DNA from: Streptomyces albicerus
GTDB taxonomy: Bacteria > Actinomycetota > Actinomycetes > Streptomycetales > Streptomycetaceae
Length of the DNA: 61,449 bases
Direction of reading: 5' to 3'
Assembly: GCF_008905045.1 (NCBI RefSeq)
Contig: NZ_VWMY01000065.1
Span: forward strand, 1 to 61,449
Shown: piece after piece, positions 49,645 to 57,392 of the stretch
How the letters are laid out: every line of letters starts with the position of its first letter
Position numbering within the stretch: position 1 is the first letter of the stretch
Translations under genes and position numbers: made by a program
Notes under the pieces: generated by a model
Seen by the model: the letters and a program-made list of their open reading frames with translations, nothing else
What the model was told of the DNA's origin: nothing
Database searches by the model: none

Positions 49645-49660
49645 TGGACCGCAAGGTCCA
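49645..49660. promoter_or_regulatory. TGGACC-N4-GGTCCA operator upstream of TetR gene
   Basis: TGGACC-GCAA-GGTCCA is the perfect form of operator family 2 and ends 21 bases before the TetR ATG, consistent with autorepression. Confidence 0.75.
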
Positions 49661-49681
49661 AAGAAGTGGGATGATGGTGGG

Positions 49682-50278
49682 ATGAACAAGGGAATGACCG
49701 CCAAGGGCAGAGCCACCCGACAGCGCATCATCGTCGCCGCCGCGATGCTGACCAGGGACAAGGGAGCTGCGGAGACGACGCTCGACGACGTGCGGGCAGC
49801 CACGGCCACCAGCAAGAGCCAGCTGTTCCACTACTTTCCCGAGGGCAGGTCCGACATCCTTGCGGCCGTGGCCGAGTACGAGGCAGGGCAGGTCCTCGAG
49901 GCGCAGCAGCCGCATCTCGGCGATCTCTCCACGTGGGAGTCCTGGCAGGGGTGGCGGCAGGCAGTGCTCGACCACTACACGGAGCTGGGACAGAAGTGCC
50001 CCCTCGGCAGCCTCACCACCGAACTGGGCAAGTCCTCGCCCCAGGCCCGCTCGATCGCCACCTCCCTCTACGACGAATGGGAGGCGGCTCTCGTGCGCGG
50101 CGTGGAGGCAGTCACCTCTGACGGGGAGGAAGCCGTGCGGCGCCGGGCGCGGAGCATCCTGGCGGCCGTACAGGGGGGTGTGGTGATGCTCCAGGGGACG
50201 GGGCGCACGGACTATCTCGACGCGGCCCTGACCGCTGCGATCAGTCCGCTGCGGCCTGTGACCGTGAGCGCCGAGTAG
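49682..50278 (+). CDS. TetR-family repressor of the adjacent MFS pump
   Basis: 198 residues. The N-terminal HTH is GRATRQRIIVAAAMLTRDKG, then AAETTLDDVRAATATSKSQL and FHYFPEGRSDILAAV. The C-terminal part (LGQKCPLGSLTTELGKSSPQ) resembles the TetR C-terminal domain of LmrA/YxaF-type regulators of drug exporters. The ATG at 49682 has a weak GGTGGG upstream. An operator TGGACC-N4-GGTCCA lies before its own gene and another before the exporter gene 56 bases downstream of its stop. The same sites occur before three SnoaL units, so it may control a dispersed regulon. Confidence 0.92.
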   Translation: MNKGMTAKGRATRQRIIVAAAMLTRDKGAAETTLDDVRAATATSKSQLFHYFPEGRSDILAAVAEYEAGQVLEAQQPHLGDLSTWESWQGWRQAVLDHYTELGQKCPLGSLTTELGKSSPQARSIATSLYDEWEAALVRGVEAVTSDGEEAVRRRARSILAAVQGGVVMLQGTGRTDYLDAALTAAISPLRPVTVSAE

Positions 50279-50293
50279 GCGCGAACGCGCGAT

Positions 50294-50346
50294 TGGACTT
50301 GACGGTCCATTTTTAGCGAGCCAAGATTGGACCATGCCATCCAATC
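50294..50346 (+). promoter_or_regulatory. Leaderless promoter and operators of the MFS gene
   Basis: TGGACT-TGAC-GGTCCA (50294-50309) contains the -35 TTGACG (50299-50304). After 17 bases, CAAGAT (50322-50327) sets the start at the ATG (50334). A further inverted repeat, GATTGG-N10-CCAATC (50325-50346), spans the start codon. A repressor on the first site would cover the -35. Confidence 0.75.
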
Positions 50347-51836
50347 CTGCTTTGGAGCGCTCCCCCGACCCCACACCCCGGACGCGCCCCTTCCGCGCGA
50401 AAGGGGCGCAGGCCTCGCTGGTGCTTCTGTCGGTCGCCTCGGTCTCGTACGCCCTGGTCCAGTCCGTGGTGAACCCCGGTCTGGAGGCGCTGCGCGATCA
50501 CGTCCACACGAGCCAGCTGGGAGTGGGATGGGTACTCACCGGCTTCCTGTTCTCGAGCGCCGTCCTGACACCCGTCCTGGGACGAGTCGGTGACCAGGTC
50601 GGCAAGCGCCGCGTACTCGTCTCGGTCCTCGCGCTGCTCGCTCTCGGCAGCGTGATCGGCGCCCTCGCCACCAGCCTCCCCGTGCTCGTCCTCGCCCGCG
50701 TCCTCCAGGGCGCCGGCGGTGCCACACTGCCTCTGGCCTTCGGCCTGGTACGCGACCTGGTGCCGCGACGTCAGGTCGGCACCGCGGTGGGCACGATCGC
50801 CGCCGTCAGTTCCGTCGGCGGGGCACTCGGGGTACTGGTGGCCGGCCCCATCGTCTCCTCGCTGGGTGTCGCCTGGCTGTTCTGGCTTCCCGCCATCGCC
50901 AATGGGCTCGTGGCAATCACCGTGTTCTTCTTCCTGCCGCGGTCCAGCGGCGCCACAGCCGCCGGCCGGCTGAACGTGGGTGCCACCGTGACGCTGGCCG
51001 GCACTCTGGTCCTCCTGCTGCTGCCTCTGAGTCTCGGCCAGGACTGGGGATGGCTGTCCGGGCGGACGCTCGGCCTGCTCGCCGGGGCACTTGTGGTCGG
51101 GACGCTGTGGGTCTGGTGGGAGAACCGGTCCCGCCACCCCCTGATCGACATGCGCGTCTTCCGGATGCGCCCTGTGTGGACGGCGAACCTGGCTTCGTTC
51201 CTCTTCGGTTTCACCCTCTACTCGGTCTTCGGCTTCGTCCCGTCCTTCCTCCAGGTGCCCACGACCACCGGGTACGGGCTCGGCGAGTCGATCACCGTGT
51301 CCGGCCTGCTGTTCCTGCCGGTGACGCTGACTCAGTTCGCGAGCGGGGTCGTGACCGGTCCGCTCGCCACCCGGATGCCGGCCAAGGCGCTGCTCATCCT
51401 CGGCTCCGTACCCGTCGTGGTCAGCCTCCTGCTGCTGGCCGCCTTCCACGGAGAACCGTGGCAGATCGCTCTCGCCATGGCGATGGGCGGCATCGGATTC
51501 GGCATCGGCCTCTCCGCACTGTCGGCGCTCGTCGTGCACGCGGTGCCCGCCGAACACACAGGTGCCGCGAGCGGAATGAACGCCAACATCCGCACCATCG
51601 GCGGTGCGGTCGGCGCGGCCGTCGTCACCACGATTCTCGCCTCCACCGCGCGGGCGGGTGGATACCCGAGCGAAGGCGGCTGGGTCGCCGTGTTCCTGGT
51701 ACTGGCCGTCGCCGCGGTCGCCGGACTCGCCTCGTGTCTCCTGATACCCACCGGCGACCAGGAGAAGGAGTCGCAGGACATGCACATCGGCGCGGACCAG
51801 ACCGCGGAAAGCGCCGCCCCGGTACCCCGTTCCTGA
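50334..51836 (+). CDS. DHA2-family MFS exporter
   Basis: 500 residues with 14 predicted helices. The antiporter signature is seen in LARVLQGAGGATLPLAFGLV and SSVGGALGVLVAGPIV. GRVGDQVGKRRVLV is the loop 2-3 motif. The N-terminus has a soluble tail (MPSNPALERSPDPTPRTRPF) and there is a polar C-terminus. It is probably a proton-coupled drug or metabolite exporter. The mRNA appears leaderless, since a -10 element ends 6 bases before the ATG and there is no ribosome site. It follows the TetR gene, its likely repressor. Confidence 0.93.
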   Translation: MPSNPALERSPDPTPRTRPFRAKGAQASLVLLSVASVSYALVQSVVNPGLEALRDHVHTSQLGVGWVLTGFLFSSAVLTPVLGRVGDQVGKRRVLVSVLALLALGSVIGALATSLPVLVLARVLQGAGGATLPLAFGLVRDLVPRRQVGTAVGTIAAVSSVGGALGVLVAGPIVSSLGVAWLFWLPAIANGLVAITVFFFLPRSSGATAAGRLNVGATVTLAGTLVLLLLPLSLGQDWGWLSGRTLGLLAGALVVGTLWVWWENRSRHPLIDMRVFRMRPVWTANLASFLFGFTLYSVFGFVPSFLQVPTTTGYGLGESITVSGLLFLPVTLTQFASGVVTGPLATRMPAKALLILGSVPVVVSLLLLAAFHGEPWQIALAMAMGGIGFGIGLSALSALVVHAVPAEHTGAASGMNANIRTIGGAVGAAVVTTILASTARAGGYPSEGGWVAVFLVLAVAAVAGLASCLLIPTGDQEKESQDMHIGADQTAESAAPVPRS

Positions 51837-51863
51837 GAAGGCGGGCGAAGCTCAGCCCACCCC

Positions 51864-51871
51864 CACATGTG
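51864..51871. promoter_or_regulatory. CACATGTG palindrome upstream of SnoaL/epoxide hydrolase cassette
   Basis: A perfect palindrome of family 3, 83 bases before the SnoaL ATG. Downstream, AGACACATCT and AGATACATCT form an imperfect direct repeat (about 51903 and 51926). Confidence 0.45.
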
Positions 51872-51953
51872 TCACCGGCAGTCAGATGACTGATACGTGC
51901 GCAAGACACATCTGTTAGGCAATAGATACATCTCGGCGAAGGAGGGCGGATAC

Positions 51954-52397
51954 ATGACCGCCACGACACATACCGACCTCGACCTGATCCGCGAACTGAG
52001 GGCCCGCTACGTCCGGTACGCCGACACCAGGCAGTGGGAGAAGATGGCGGGGGTCTTCACCGACGACGCCGTCATGCGATTCCGCAACGTCGACGGCACG
52101 CTTGCCAACGAAGTCACCGCCGCCGAATTCGCGAAGACCATCGGCGGCCGTGTCGGGGCAGGCCGGCCCATCCACCACCTGTTCACGCACGAGGTCACGT
52201 TCACCTCGGACACAACTGCTCAGGGTGTGTGGGCCATGGAGGACCGGATCTACCACGACCGCGAGGCCCATCCGGAGTCTCCTTACTCCTTCCTGCACGG
52301 CTTCGGCCACTACCACGACACGTATCGCAAGGTCGACGGCGAGTGGCGCATCTCCGACTGCGAGCTCACCCGGCTGCGGCTCAAGATCGTTCCCTGA
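51954..52397 (+). CDS. SnoaL-like protein, cassette A
   Basis: 147 residues. LIRELRARYVRYADTRQWEK followed by FTDDAVMRFRNVDG is the usual N-terminal helix pair and acidic loop. HHLFTHEVTFTSDTTAQGVW and SFLHGFGHYHDTYRKVDGEW are the closing strands. The HHLF and GFGHYH motifs are shared with the SnoaL protein at 56692, to which it is clearly paralogous (LMARYVRYADHQRW there). It is probably a hydratase, cyclase or small epoxide hydrolase. The ATG at 51954 has AGGAGGG upstream. The epoxide hydrolase gene follows 47 bases downstream, so the two form an operon. Confidence 0.87.
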   Translation: MTATTHTDLDLIRELRARYVRYADTRQWEKMAGVFTDDAVMRFRNVDGTLANEVTAAEFAKTIGGRVGAGRPIHHLFTHEVTFTSDTTAQGVWAMEDRIYHDREAHPESPYSFLHGFGHYHDTYRKVDGEWRISDCELTRLRLKIVP

Positions 52398-52444
52398 CCC
52401 GGCGCTGTCCCGGCGACGCCTCATCACCCAAGAGAGATTCCCCC

Positions 52445-53674
52445 ATGTCCAGCAAGCCCTTCCCGCTGACCCCCACCACCATCCACGTCCCCGACGAGGT
52501 GCTCGTCGACCTCAAGGAGCGTCTGCAGCGCACCCGTTACGCCGTGGACGCCGGCAATCGCGACTGGTACTACGGCGTGGACGGCCAGTACCTGAAAGAA
52601 CTGATCGACTACTGGATCGACGGCTACGACTGGCGCAAGGCAGAAGCCGGGCTCAACCAGTACGAGCAGTATCAGGTCGAAGTCGACGGCGTGCCCATCC
52701 ACTTCATGCGCAGGGCCGGTGTCGGGCCCAATCCCAAGCCGATGCTGCTCCTTCATGGCTGGCCCTGGACCGTCGCGATGTCCACCAAGGTCATCGACAA
52801 ACTCGCCGATCCGGGTGCCCACGGCGCGGACCCGGCCGAGGCGTTCGACGTCATCGTCCCCTCGACGCCCGGCTTCGGCTGGTCCACGCCCCTGCCCGAC
52901 AACCCGGACATGAACTTCTGGAAGGCCGCCGACCTGTTCCACAAGCTGATGACGGAAGTCCTCGGCTATGAGAAGTACGCGGCCACCGGCTCCGACCTCG
53001 GTTCCATGGTGACCGCTCAACTCGGCCACAAGTACTACGAGTCCCTGTACGCCATTCATGTCGGCTCACCGATCCCGCTGAACATGTTCAACGGCGACCG
53101 GGCCTGGGACCTCACCGGCGGCAAGACGATCCCCGAGGGCACGCCCGAGGACATCCGCGCCGGGATCCTCTCCGTCCACAAGCGCTTCGTCGCCCACGTC
53201 GCCGTGCATGTCCTCGACTCCAGCACCCTCGGCCACGCGCTGAGCGACTCCCCGGCCGGCATGCTGGCCTGGATCCTCGAACGGTGGACGAACTGGAGCG
53301 ACAACGACGGCAACGTCGAGAAGGTCTTCAGCAAGGACGACATCCTCACCAACGCGACGATCTACTGGGCCACCAACTCGATCAGTACGTCCATGCGGAT
53401 GTACGCCAACGCCAACCGCTACCCGTGGACCCCGTCCCACGACCTCGCCCCGCCCGTTCAGGCGCCCACCGGCATCACCCTGGTCGGCTACGAGAACCCG
53501 CCCGGCGTGACCACCGAGAACCGGGTCCAGGACTTCCTGGACAGCCCCCGGGCGCCCTGGTTCAACCACGTCAACGTCACCGCACACCCGGGCGGAGGCC
53601 ACTTCGTGTTCTGGGAAGTACCCGACGCCTGGGTCGACGACGTGCGCCGTACCTTCCGCGGGCGCACCGACTGA
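52445..53674 (+). CDS. EPHX1-type epoxide hydrolase, cassette A
   Basis: 409 residues. An EHN-like N-terminal domain (TIHVPDEVLVDLKERLQRTR) precedes an alpha/beta hydrolase core with oxyanion motif LHGWPWT, nucleophile Asp in TGSDLGS and catalytic His in PGGGHFVFWEVP. No signal peptide, unlike the enzyme at 38159. It is paralogous along its length to the protein at 55379 (GYDWRKAEAGLNQYEQYQVE here, GFDWRAQEKRLNSYNQHKVE there). The ATG at 52445 is preceded by AGAGAG. It is the second gene of an operon with a SnoaL-like protein and probably acts on the same small-molecule epoxide or ester. Confidence 0.9.
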   Translation: MSSKPFPLTPTTIHVPDEVLVDLKERLQRTRYAVDAGNRDWYYGVDGQYLKELIDYWIDGYDWRKAEAGLNQYEQYQVEVDGVPIHFMRRAGVGPNPKPMLLLHGWPWTVAMSTKVIDKLADPGAHGADPAEAFDVIVPSTPGFGWSTPLPDNPDMNFWKAADLFHKLMTEVLGYEKYAATGSDLGSMVTAQLGHKYYESLYAIHVGSPIPLNMFNGDRAWDLTGGKTIPEGTPEDIRAGILSVHKRFVAHVAVHVLDSSTLGHALSDSPAGMLAWILERWTNWSDNDGNVEKVFSKDDILTNATIYWATNSISTSMRMYANANRYPWTPSHDLAPPVQAPTGITLVGYENPPGVTTENRVQDFLDSPRAPWFNHVNVTAHPGGGHFVFWEVPDAWVDDVRRTFRGRTD

Positions 53675-53770
53675 CGGTCGCGCCGGCCTCCAACATGGTG
53701 AGATCGCCCGTGCCATCGATCACCGCGGCAGCGGCAACTCCCGGCTCGGATCCGGCAGATCGGCCACGCG

Positions 53771-54044
53771 TCAGGCGAACAATGCCACGAGGCGCTCGCC
53801 GAGGGGCAGGACGGCCGGGACCGCCGTCGCCGCCGTGTGCTGTTCGCGCCCCAGCGCGGCGGGCGGTTCCACCGGCACGAGCGGGGTGCCGTGCGTCGAG
53901 AAGGGCGCTCTTGCTCCTGCCGGCCTCGTCGGTCAGCAGGAGAGCCCCGCCGTGGATCGCGGAGCCGCTGAAGTGGGACCGTATGACGTCGAAGTTGTCC
54001 CGCCCGACCAGCCGTGCCGGGGCAGGGCGGGCCGGGCGGTCCAA
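53771..54044 (-). pseudogene. Remnant of a LuxR-type ATPase gene
   Basis: ARLVGRDNFDVIRSHFSGSA then GGALLLTDEAGRSKSALLDA is a decayed Walker A region of a LuxR-type ATPase (the functional form would be G-E-x-G-V-G-K-S-A-L-L). After that the frame loses resemblance, and a different frame (VLPLGERLVALFA) ends at TGA 53771-53773. Only about 90 codons remain of a gene usually near 2.8 kb. It keeps a family-1 operator about 95 bases upstream (54139-54159). A second, probably intact relative has its 3' end at the right edge of the window. Confidence 0.55.
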
Positions 54045-54138
54045 GTCGTTCGTCGGGCCGCTGTCTCCAAGGGCTGCGGTGACGTGGGCAAACGTCCCGG
54101 TTGTTGCCTTGGACGACTATCAGCATGCCTCCGCTTGC

Positions 54139-54159
54139 GTCACCCGTCAAGGCGGTGAC
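54139..54159 (-). promoter_or_regulatory. GTCACC-N9-GGTGAC operator near LuxR remnant
   Basis: GTCACC-CGTCAAGGC-GGTGAC. On the minus strand, TTGACG-N17-CATGCT points at the LuxR-type remnant. It lies 21 bases beyond the 3' end of the alpha/beta hydrolase gene, so it is not the promoter of that gene. Confidence 0.65.
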
Positions 54160-54179
54160 GAATGTCGGGCGCAGGCCTG

Positions 54180-55208
54180 TCAGCCCATGGCGTCGACTTC
54201 GAGGATCGCGGCGGTGAAGGCGTCGGGCCGCTCCTGGGGGAGGTTGTGGCCGGCTGCCGGGACGACGTGGTGCTTCCAGGGGCCCGAGAAGTGGGCGGCG
54301 TAACCGCTCCCGTCGGTCGGCGGGATGACGCCGTCGGCCTGTCCGTCCAGGGTGACGGCAGGAACGGTGATCTTCGGCTGCGCGAGCAACCGCTTCTCCA
54401 GGTCCGCGTAACGGGGATCGCCGGGGGCCGCGGCGAGGCGGTGCCGGTAGCTGTGGATCACGACGTCGACGTAGTCCGGGTTGGTCCACAGTTCCGCCGC
54501 CTGCGCGAACTCGGCCTCGGTGAACTGCCATTCGGGCGAGTTGCGGTGCCAGACGACCCGCGCCAGGTCCTCCCGGTTGCGCTGGAGTCCCTTCCGCCCG
54601 CGCTCGGTGAGGAAGTAGAAGAAGTACCAGGTGCCCTCCTCGATCGCGGGTGGCAGCGGCTCCTGGGCGACGGCGAGGTTCTGGATGAGGTAGCCGTTCA
54701 CGGAGACCACGCCGGTGCAGCGCTGCGGCCACAATGCCGCGGCGACGTCACCGGCCCGCCCGCCCCAGTCGTATCCGGCGAACAGGGCCCGGGGAAGACG
54801 CACGGCGTCCATGAAGGCGATCAGGTCCGCGCCGAGCGCCGCCTGCTCGCCGGACCGGAGGGTGTCCTCACGGAGAAACCGGGTCTCTCCGTGGCCGCGC
54901 AGGTAGGGGATGTAGCAGCGGTAGCCGCGCCGGGCGAGCACGGGTGCCACCTCGGCGTAGGAGCCGACAGGACTGAAGGGCCAGCCGTGGAGGAGGATCA
55001 CCGGGGTGCCGTGGGCCGGTCCGACGTCGTGGTAAGCGATGTCCAGGACGTCGGTGCGGGTGTGGCGGACCGGTCCCAGACCACGTGCGTTCCGGCCCGT
55101 CGGCGCCGTGTCCGTCAGTGCCGACGCCTGACCCGATCCGGTGAGACCGGCGGCTCCGGTCGCCGCTGCTGCCGTCATGGCCTGGGTCAGCCTCCGTCTG
55201 CTGATCAT
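54180..55208 (-). CDS. Tat-exported alpha/beta hydrolase (epoxide hydrolase/haloalkane dehalogenase type)
   Basis: 342 residues. The start is MISRRRLTQAMTAAAATGAA, a twin-arginine signal. The core has oxyanion motif LLHGWPFSPVGSY, nucleophile Asp in GYDWGGRAGDVAAA and catalytic His in PAAGHNLPQERP. With an Asp nucleophile it belongs to the epoxide hydrolase or haloalkane dehalogenase group rather than to esterases. It is a paralogue of the protein at 59862 (GFDWGSRTADIIAA, NIGHNLPQEAP). The ATG at 55208 has GAGGAAACGAA upstream. A CACATGTG palindrome lies 36 bases upstream. Confidence 0.88.
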   Translation of the reverse strand: MISRRRLTQAMTAAAATGAAGLTGSGQASALTDTAPTGRNARGLGPVRHTRTDVLDIAYHDVGPAHGTPVILLHGWPFSPVGSYAEVAPVLARRGYRCYIPYLRGHGETRFLREDTLRSGEQAALGADLIAFMDAVRLPRALFAGYDWGGRAGDVAAALWPQRCTGVVSVNGYLIQNLAVAQEPLPPAIEEGTWYFFYFLTERGRKGLQRNREDLARVVWHRNSPEWQFTEAEFAQAAELWTNPDYVDVVIHSYRHRLAAAPGDPRYADLEKRLLAQPKITVPAVTLDGQADGVIPPTDGSGYAAHFSGPWKHHVVPAAGHNLPQERPDAFTAAILEVDAMG

Positions 55209-55243
55209 TTCGTTTCCTCACATTCGATTCGGAGCGCGTGAGA

Positions 55244-55251
55244 CACATGTG
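55244..55251. promoter_or_regulatory. CACATGTG palindrome upstream of alpha/beta hydrolase gene
   Basis: A perfect palindrome of family 3, 36 bases before the ATG, within GAGACACATGTGCACACAC. Confidence 0.45.
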
Positions 55252-55327
55252 CACACACTTACCGCACTCCACCGCTCTATCGGGTTACGAGGGTCCTCGG
55301 GCAGCACCCGCTGAAGCGGCGCCACGA

Positions 55328-55369
55328 CGACGGGCCTCCTGTTCCGGGATCGGAACCGGAGGCCCGTCG
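55328..55369 (-). terminator. Hairpin terminator after cassette B
   Basis: CGACGGGCCTCC pairs with GGAGGCCCGTCG (12 bp); the loop holds a further GTTCC/GGAAC stem. It begins 10 bases after the stop of the minus-strand epoxide hydrolase gene. Confidence 0.85.
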
Positions 55370-55378
55370 CTTGCAGGG

Positions 55379-56617
55379 TCAGCCGCCGATCCTGCGGAAG
55401 GTCTCAACGAGGTCGGACGCGAACGCCTCGGGGTTCTCGTAGTGGACGAAGTGGCCGCCCTTCATGTGGGCGTTGGCGTTGACCACGTTGAAGGAGCCGC
55501 GCGTAGGCCCGTTCTCGAAGAGGGCGATGCGCTCTTCGACGGTGTTGATGGCGGGCGGATAGGCGTCACCGAGCAGGAAGGTGAAGCCGGCCGGCGGCTC
55601 GACGACGGGCCGGCGGTTGTGGGAGGGCACCCACGGGTGGCGCACCGCGTTGCGGTACATGCGGATCGAGGTGCCGATGGACTCCGTCACCCAGAAGATG
55701 GTGGCCTGGGTGAGGATGAAGTCGCGGGGGAAAGCCTCTTCGAAGTCGCCCCGCTTGTCGCTCCACTTCTTCCACCGCCGCAGCAGCCAGGCGAGCATCC
55801 CGATGGGGGAGTCGTTCAGACCGTGGGTGAGGGTCGAGCCGTCCAGCATGTGAACAGCGACATGGGAGGCATACGTGTTGACGAAGTTCTCCAGGCCCTC
55901 CCGCAGTTCCGGCGAGGCGTCCTCGGGGATCTTGTTGCCGTCGGTCAGGTCCCAGAACCGCTCGTTGGCGAACTGGCCCGGAGGCATGTCGTGGCCGTAG
56001 TGCAGGCCGATGATGCTGTCGGCGTACTTATGGCCGAGCGCACTCGTCACCAGAGCGCCGTAGTCGGAACCCGCCACCCCGTACCTCTCGTAGCCCAGCA
56101 CCTCGGTCATGAGCTTGTGCAGGATGTCGGCGATCTTCCAGTAGTTCAGATCGCCCCTGCTGACGGGGGTGGACCAGGCGAAGCCGGGCAGGTCCGGGAT
56201 GATGACGTCGAACGAGATGGACGGGTCACCGCCATGGGCGGCGGGGTCCGTCAGCGGGCCGATGAGCGCGTAGCTGAACTCGCCGGGCCACGGCCACCCG
56301 GGGCTGATGACGAGCGGGATCGGGTTCGGACCCTTGCCGCGCTCGTACACGAAGTGCACGGGTGCGCCGTCGATCTCCACCTTGTGCTGGTTGTAGGAGT
56401 TCAGCCGCTTCTCCTGCGCACGCCAGTCGAAGCCGTCCGCCCAGTACTCCACGAGCGGCTTCAGGTAGGCGGTGCTGATGCCGTAGTACTCCTCCTCGTT
56501 GTCCAGGTCGTCGAAGAAGCGAGTCTTCTTCAGCCGGTCCTTGAGGTCGTCGAGGACGTCCTGGGAGACGTCGATGGTGTACGGCTCCAGCGCGACGGGC
56601 TTGTTGCTGTTGCTCAT
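55379..56617 (-). CDS. EPHX1-type epoxide hydrolase, cassette B
   Basis: 412 residues, no signal peptide. It is paralogous to the enzyme at 52445: EHN-like domain (TIDVSQDVLDDLKDRLKKTR), core with nucleophile Asp in AGSDYGALV and catalytic His in MKGGHFVHYENP. The oxyanion region reads ISPGWPWPG, where the family usually has HGWP, so the His is replaced by Pro; this could change activity. The ATG at 56617 was chosen by comparison with the paralogue; the ribosome site is weak. It lies 74 bases downstream of the SnoaL gene on the same strand, forming the mirror image of cassette A. Confidence 0.9.
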   Translation of the reverse strand: MSNSNKPVALEPYTIDVSQDVLDDLKDRLKKTRFFDDLDNEEEYYGISTAYLKPLVEYWADGFDWRAQEKRLNSYNQHKVEIDGAPVHFVYERGKGPNPIPLVISPGWPWPGEFSYALIGPLTDPAAHGGDPSISFDVIIPDLPGFAWSTPVSRGDLNYWKIADILHKLMTEVLGYERYGVAGSDYGALVTSALGHKYADSIIGLHYGHDMPPGQFANERFWDLTDGNKIPEDASPELREGLENFVNTYASHVAVHMLDGSTLTHGLNDSPIGMLAWLLRRWKKWSDKRGDFEEAFPRDFILTQATIFWVTESIGTSIRMYRNAVRHPWVPSHNRRPVVEPPAGFTFLLGDAYPPAINTVEERIALFENGPTRGSFNVVNANAHMKGGHFVHYENPEAFASDLVETFRRIGG

Positions 56618-56691
56618 GGCAAGGCTGCTTTCGCGGGGAAGGAAAGTGAGGTTGTTGCCCGGCAGGCAGGTGAAGTGGGCCGCGGGAGCGG

Positions 56692-57156
56692 TCAGTTGGT
56701 GAAGTCCAGGCGGATCCGGGTCTGCTTGAGCTCGGCGATCCGCCAGGAACCATCGCCATCGGCCTTGACGAAACGTGCGTGGTAGTGGCCGAAGCCGTGC
56801 ATGCCCCTGAAGGGGATGGTTTCGGAGACCCTCGCGTCCTCGGGCCGGGTGACGATGTCCTCCATCGCGAACACGCCGTGGGCGGTGGTCTCCGAGTCGA
56901 CGTCGATCTCGTCGGAGAACAGGTGGTGGATCAGGGTGACACCGGGGCCGCCACTGGAGCCGACCGTCGCGGCGATCTCGTCCCGGCCGTTCATGCGCAG
57001 CCACACCGTTCCGTCCGGCTTGTGCGGGGTGAACGTGCCGTCAGGAGTGAACAGGTTCGCCAGGTCGTCCCAGCGCTGGTGATCCGCGTAACGGACGTAG
57101 CGGGCCATCAGACGGCGGAGTTCCTCGGTGATGCTGAGGCGTTCAATCGCTTCCAT
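56692..57156 (-). CDS. SnoaL-like protein, cassette B
   Basis: 154 residues. LRRLMARYVRYADHQRWDDL, then FTPDGTFTPHKPDG, then HHLFSDEIDVDSETTAHGVF and FRGMHGFGHYHARFVKADGD repeat the pattern of cassette A. It is probably a hydratase, cyclase or epoxide hydrolase-like partner. The ATG at 57156 has AAGGAAG upstream at a long distance; longer frames read into the operator region and are unlikely. The promoter region holds three TGGACC-N4-GGTCCA type operators, which links it to the TetR at 49682. The epoxide hydrolase gene follows on the same transcript. Confidence 0.87.
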   Translation of the reverse strand: MEAIERLSITEELRRLMARYVRYADHQRWDDLANLFTPDGTFTPHKPDGTVWLRMNGRDEIAATVGSSGGPGVTLIHHLFSDEIDVDSETTAHGVFAMEDIVTRPEDARVSETIPFRGMHGFGHYHARFVKADGDGSWRIAELKQTRIRLDFTN

Positions 57157-57287
57157 GATCGATCGGTCTTCCTTCTTCCAGTGATGTGCGGATCTCCACA
57201 GCGCCGGTCCGTCCGTCTCCGACGTCATGCGCGTCCGTCGAGGCCCGCGACCAACCTGCCGGGCACCGGGGGCATCTCGACTTCTTG

Positions 57288-57381
57288 TGGACTGCCTGGT
57301 CCACTCATCATGCGTCACCAGGACTGGACCAGCAAGTCCAGGACGGAGAGATGCCGGTCATAGCGCGGACCGGCTGGTCCA
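57288..57381 (-). promoter_or_regulatory. Triple TGGACC-type operators of cassette B
   Basis: TGGACT-GCCT-GGTCCA (57288-57303), TGGACC-AGCA-AGTCCA (57325-57340) and CGGACC-GGCT-GGTCCA (57366-57381), with centres 37 and 41 bp apart. On the minus strand the second site gives TTGCTG-N17-CATGAT, a promoter facing the SnoaL gene. Three copies point to strong, cooperative control. Confidence 0.75.
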
Positions 57382-57392
57382 TGGCCCTCTGC

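Larger units (their letters stand above)
49336..49681. other. Divergent regulatory region of TPP-enzyme and TetR genes
   Basis: 346 bases. It holds an ACACGTGT palindrome (49515-49522) and the TetR operator (49645-49660). The open frame on the minus strand through the left part is not credible as coding. Promoters for both flanking genes should lie here. Confidence 0.45.
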
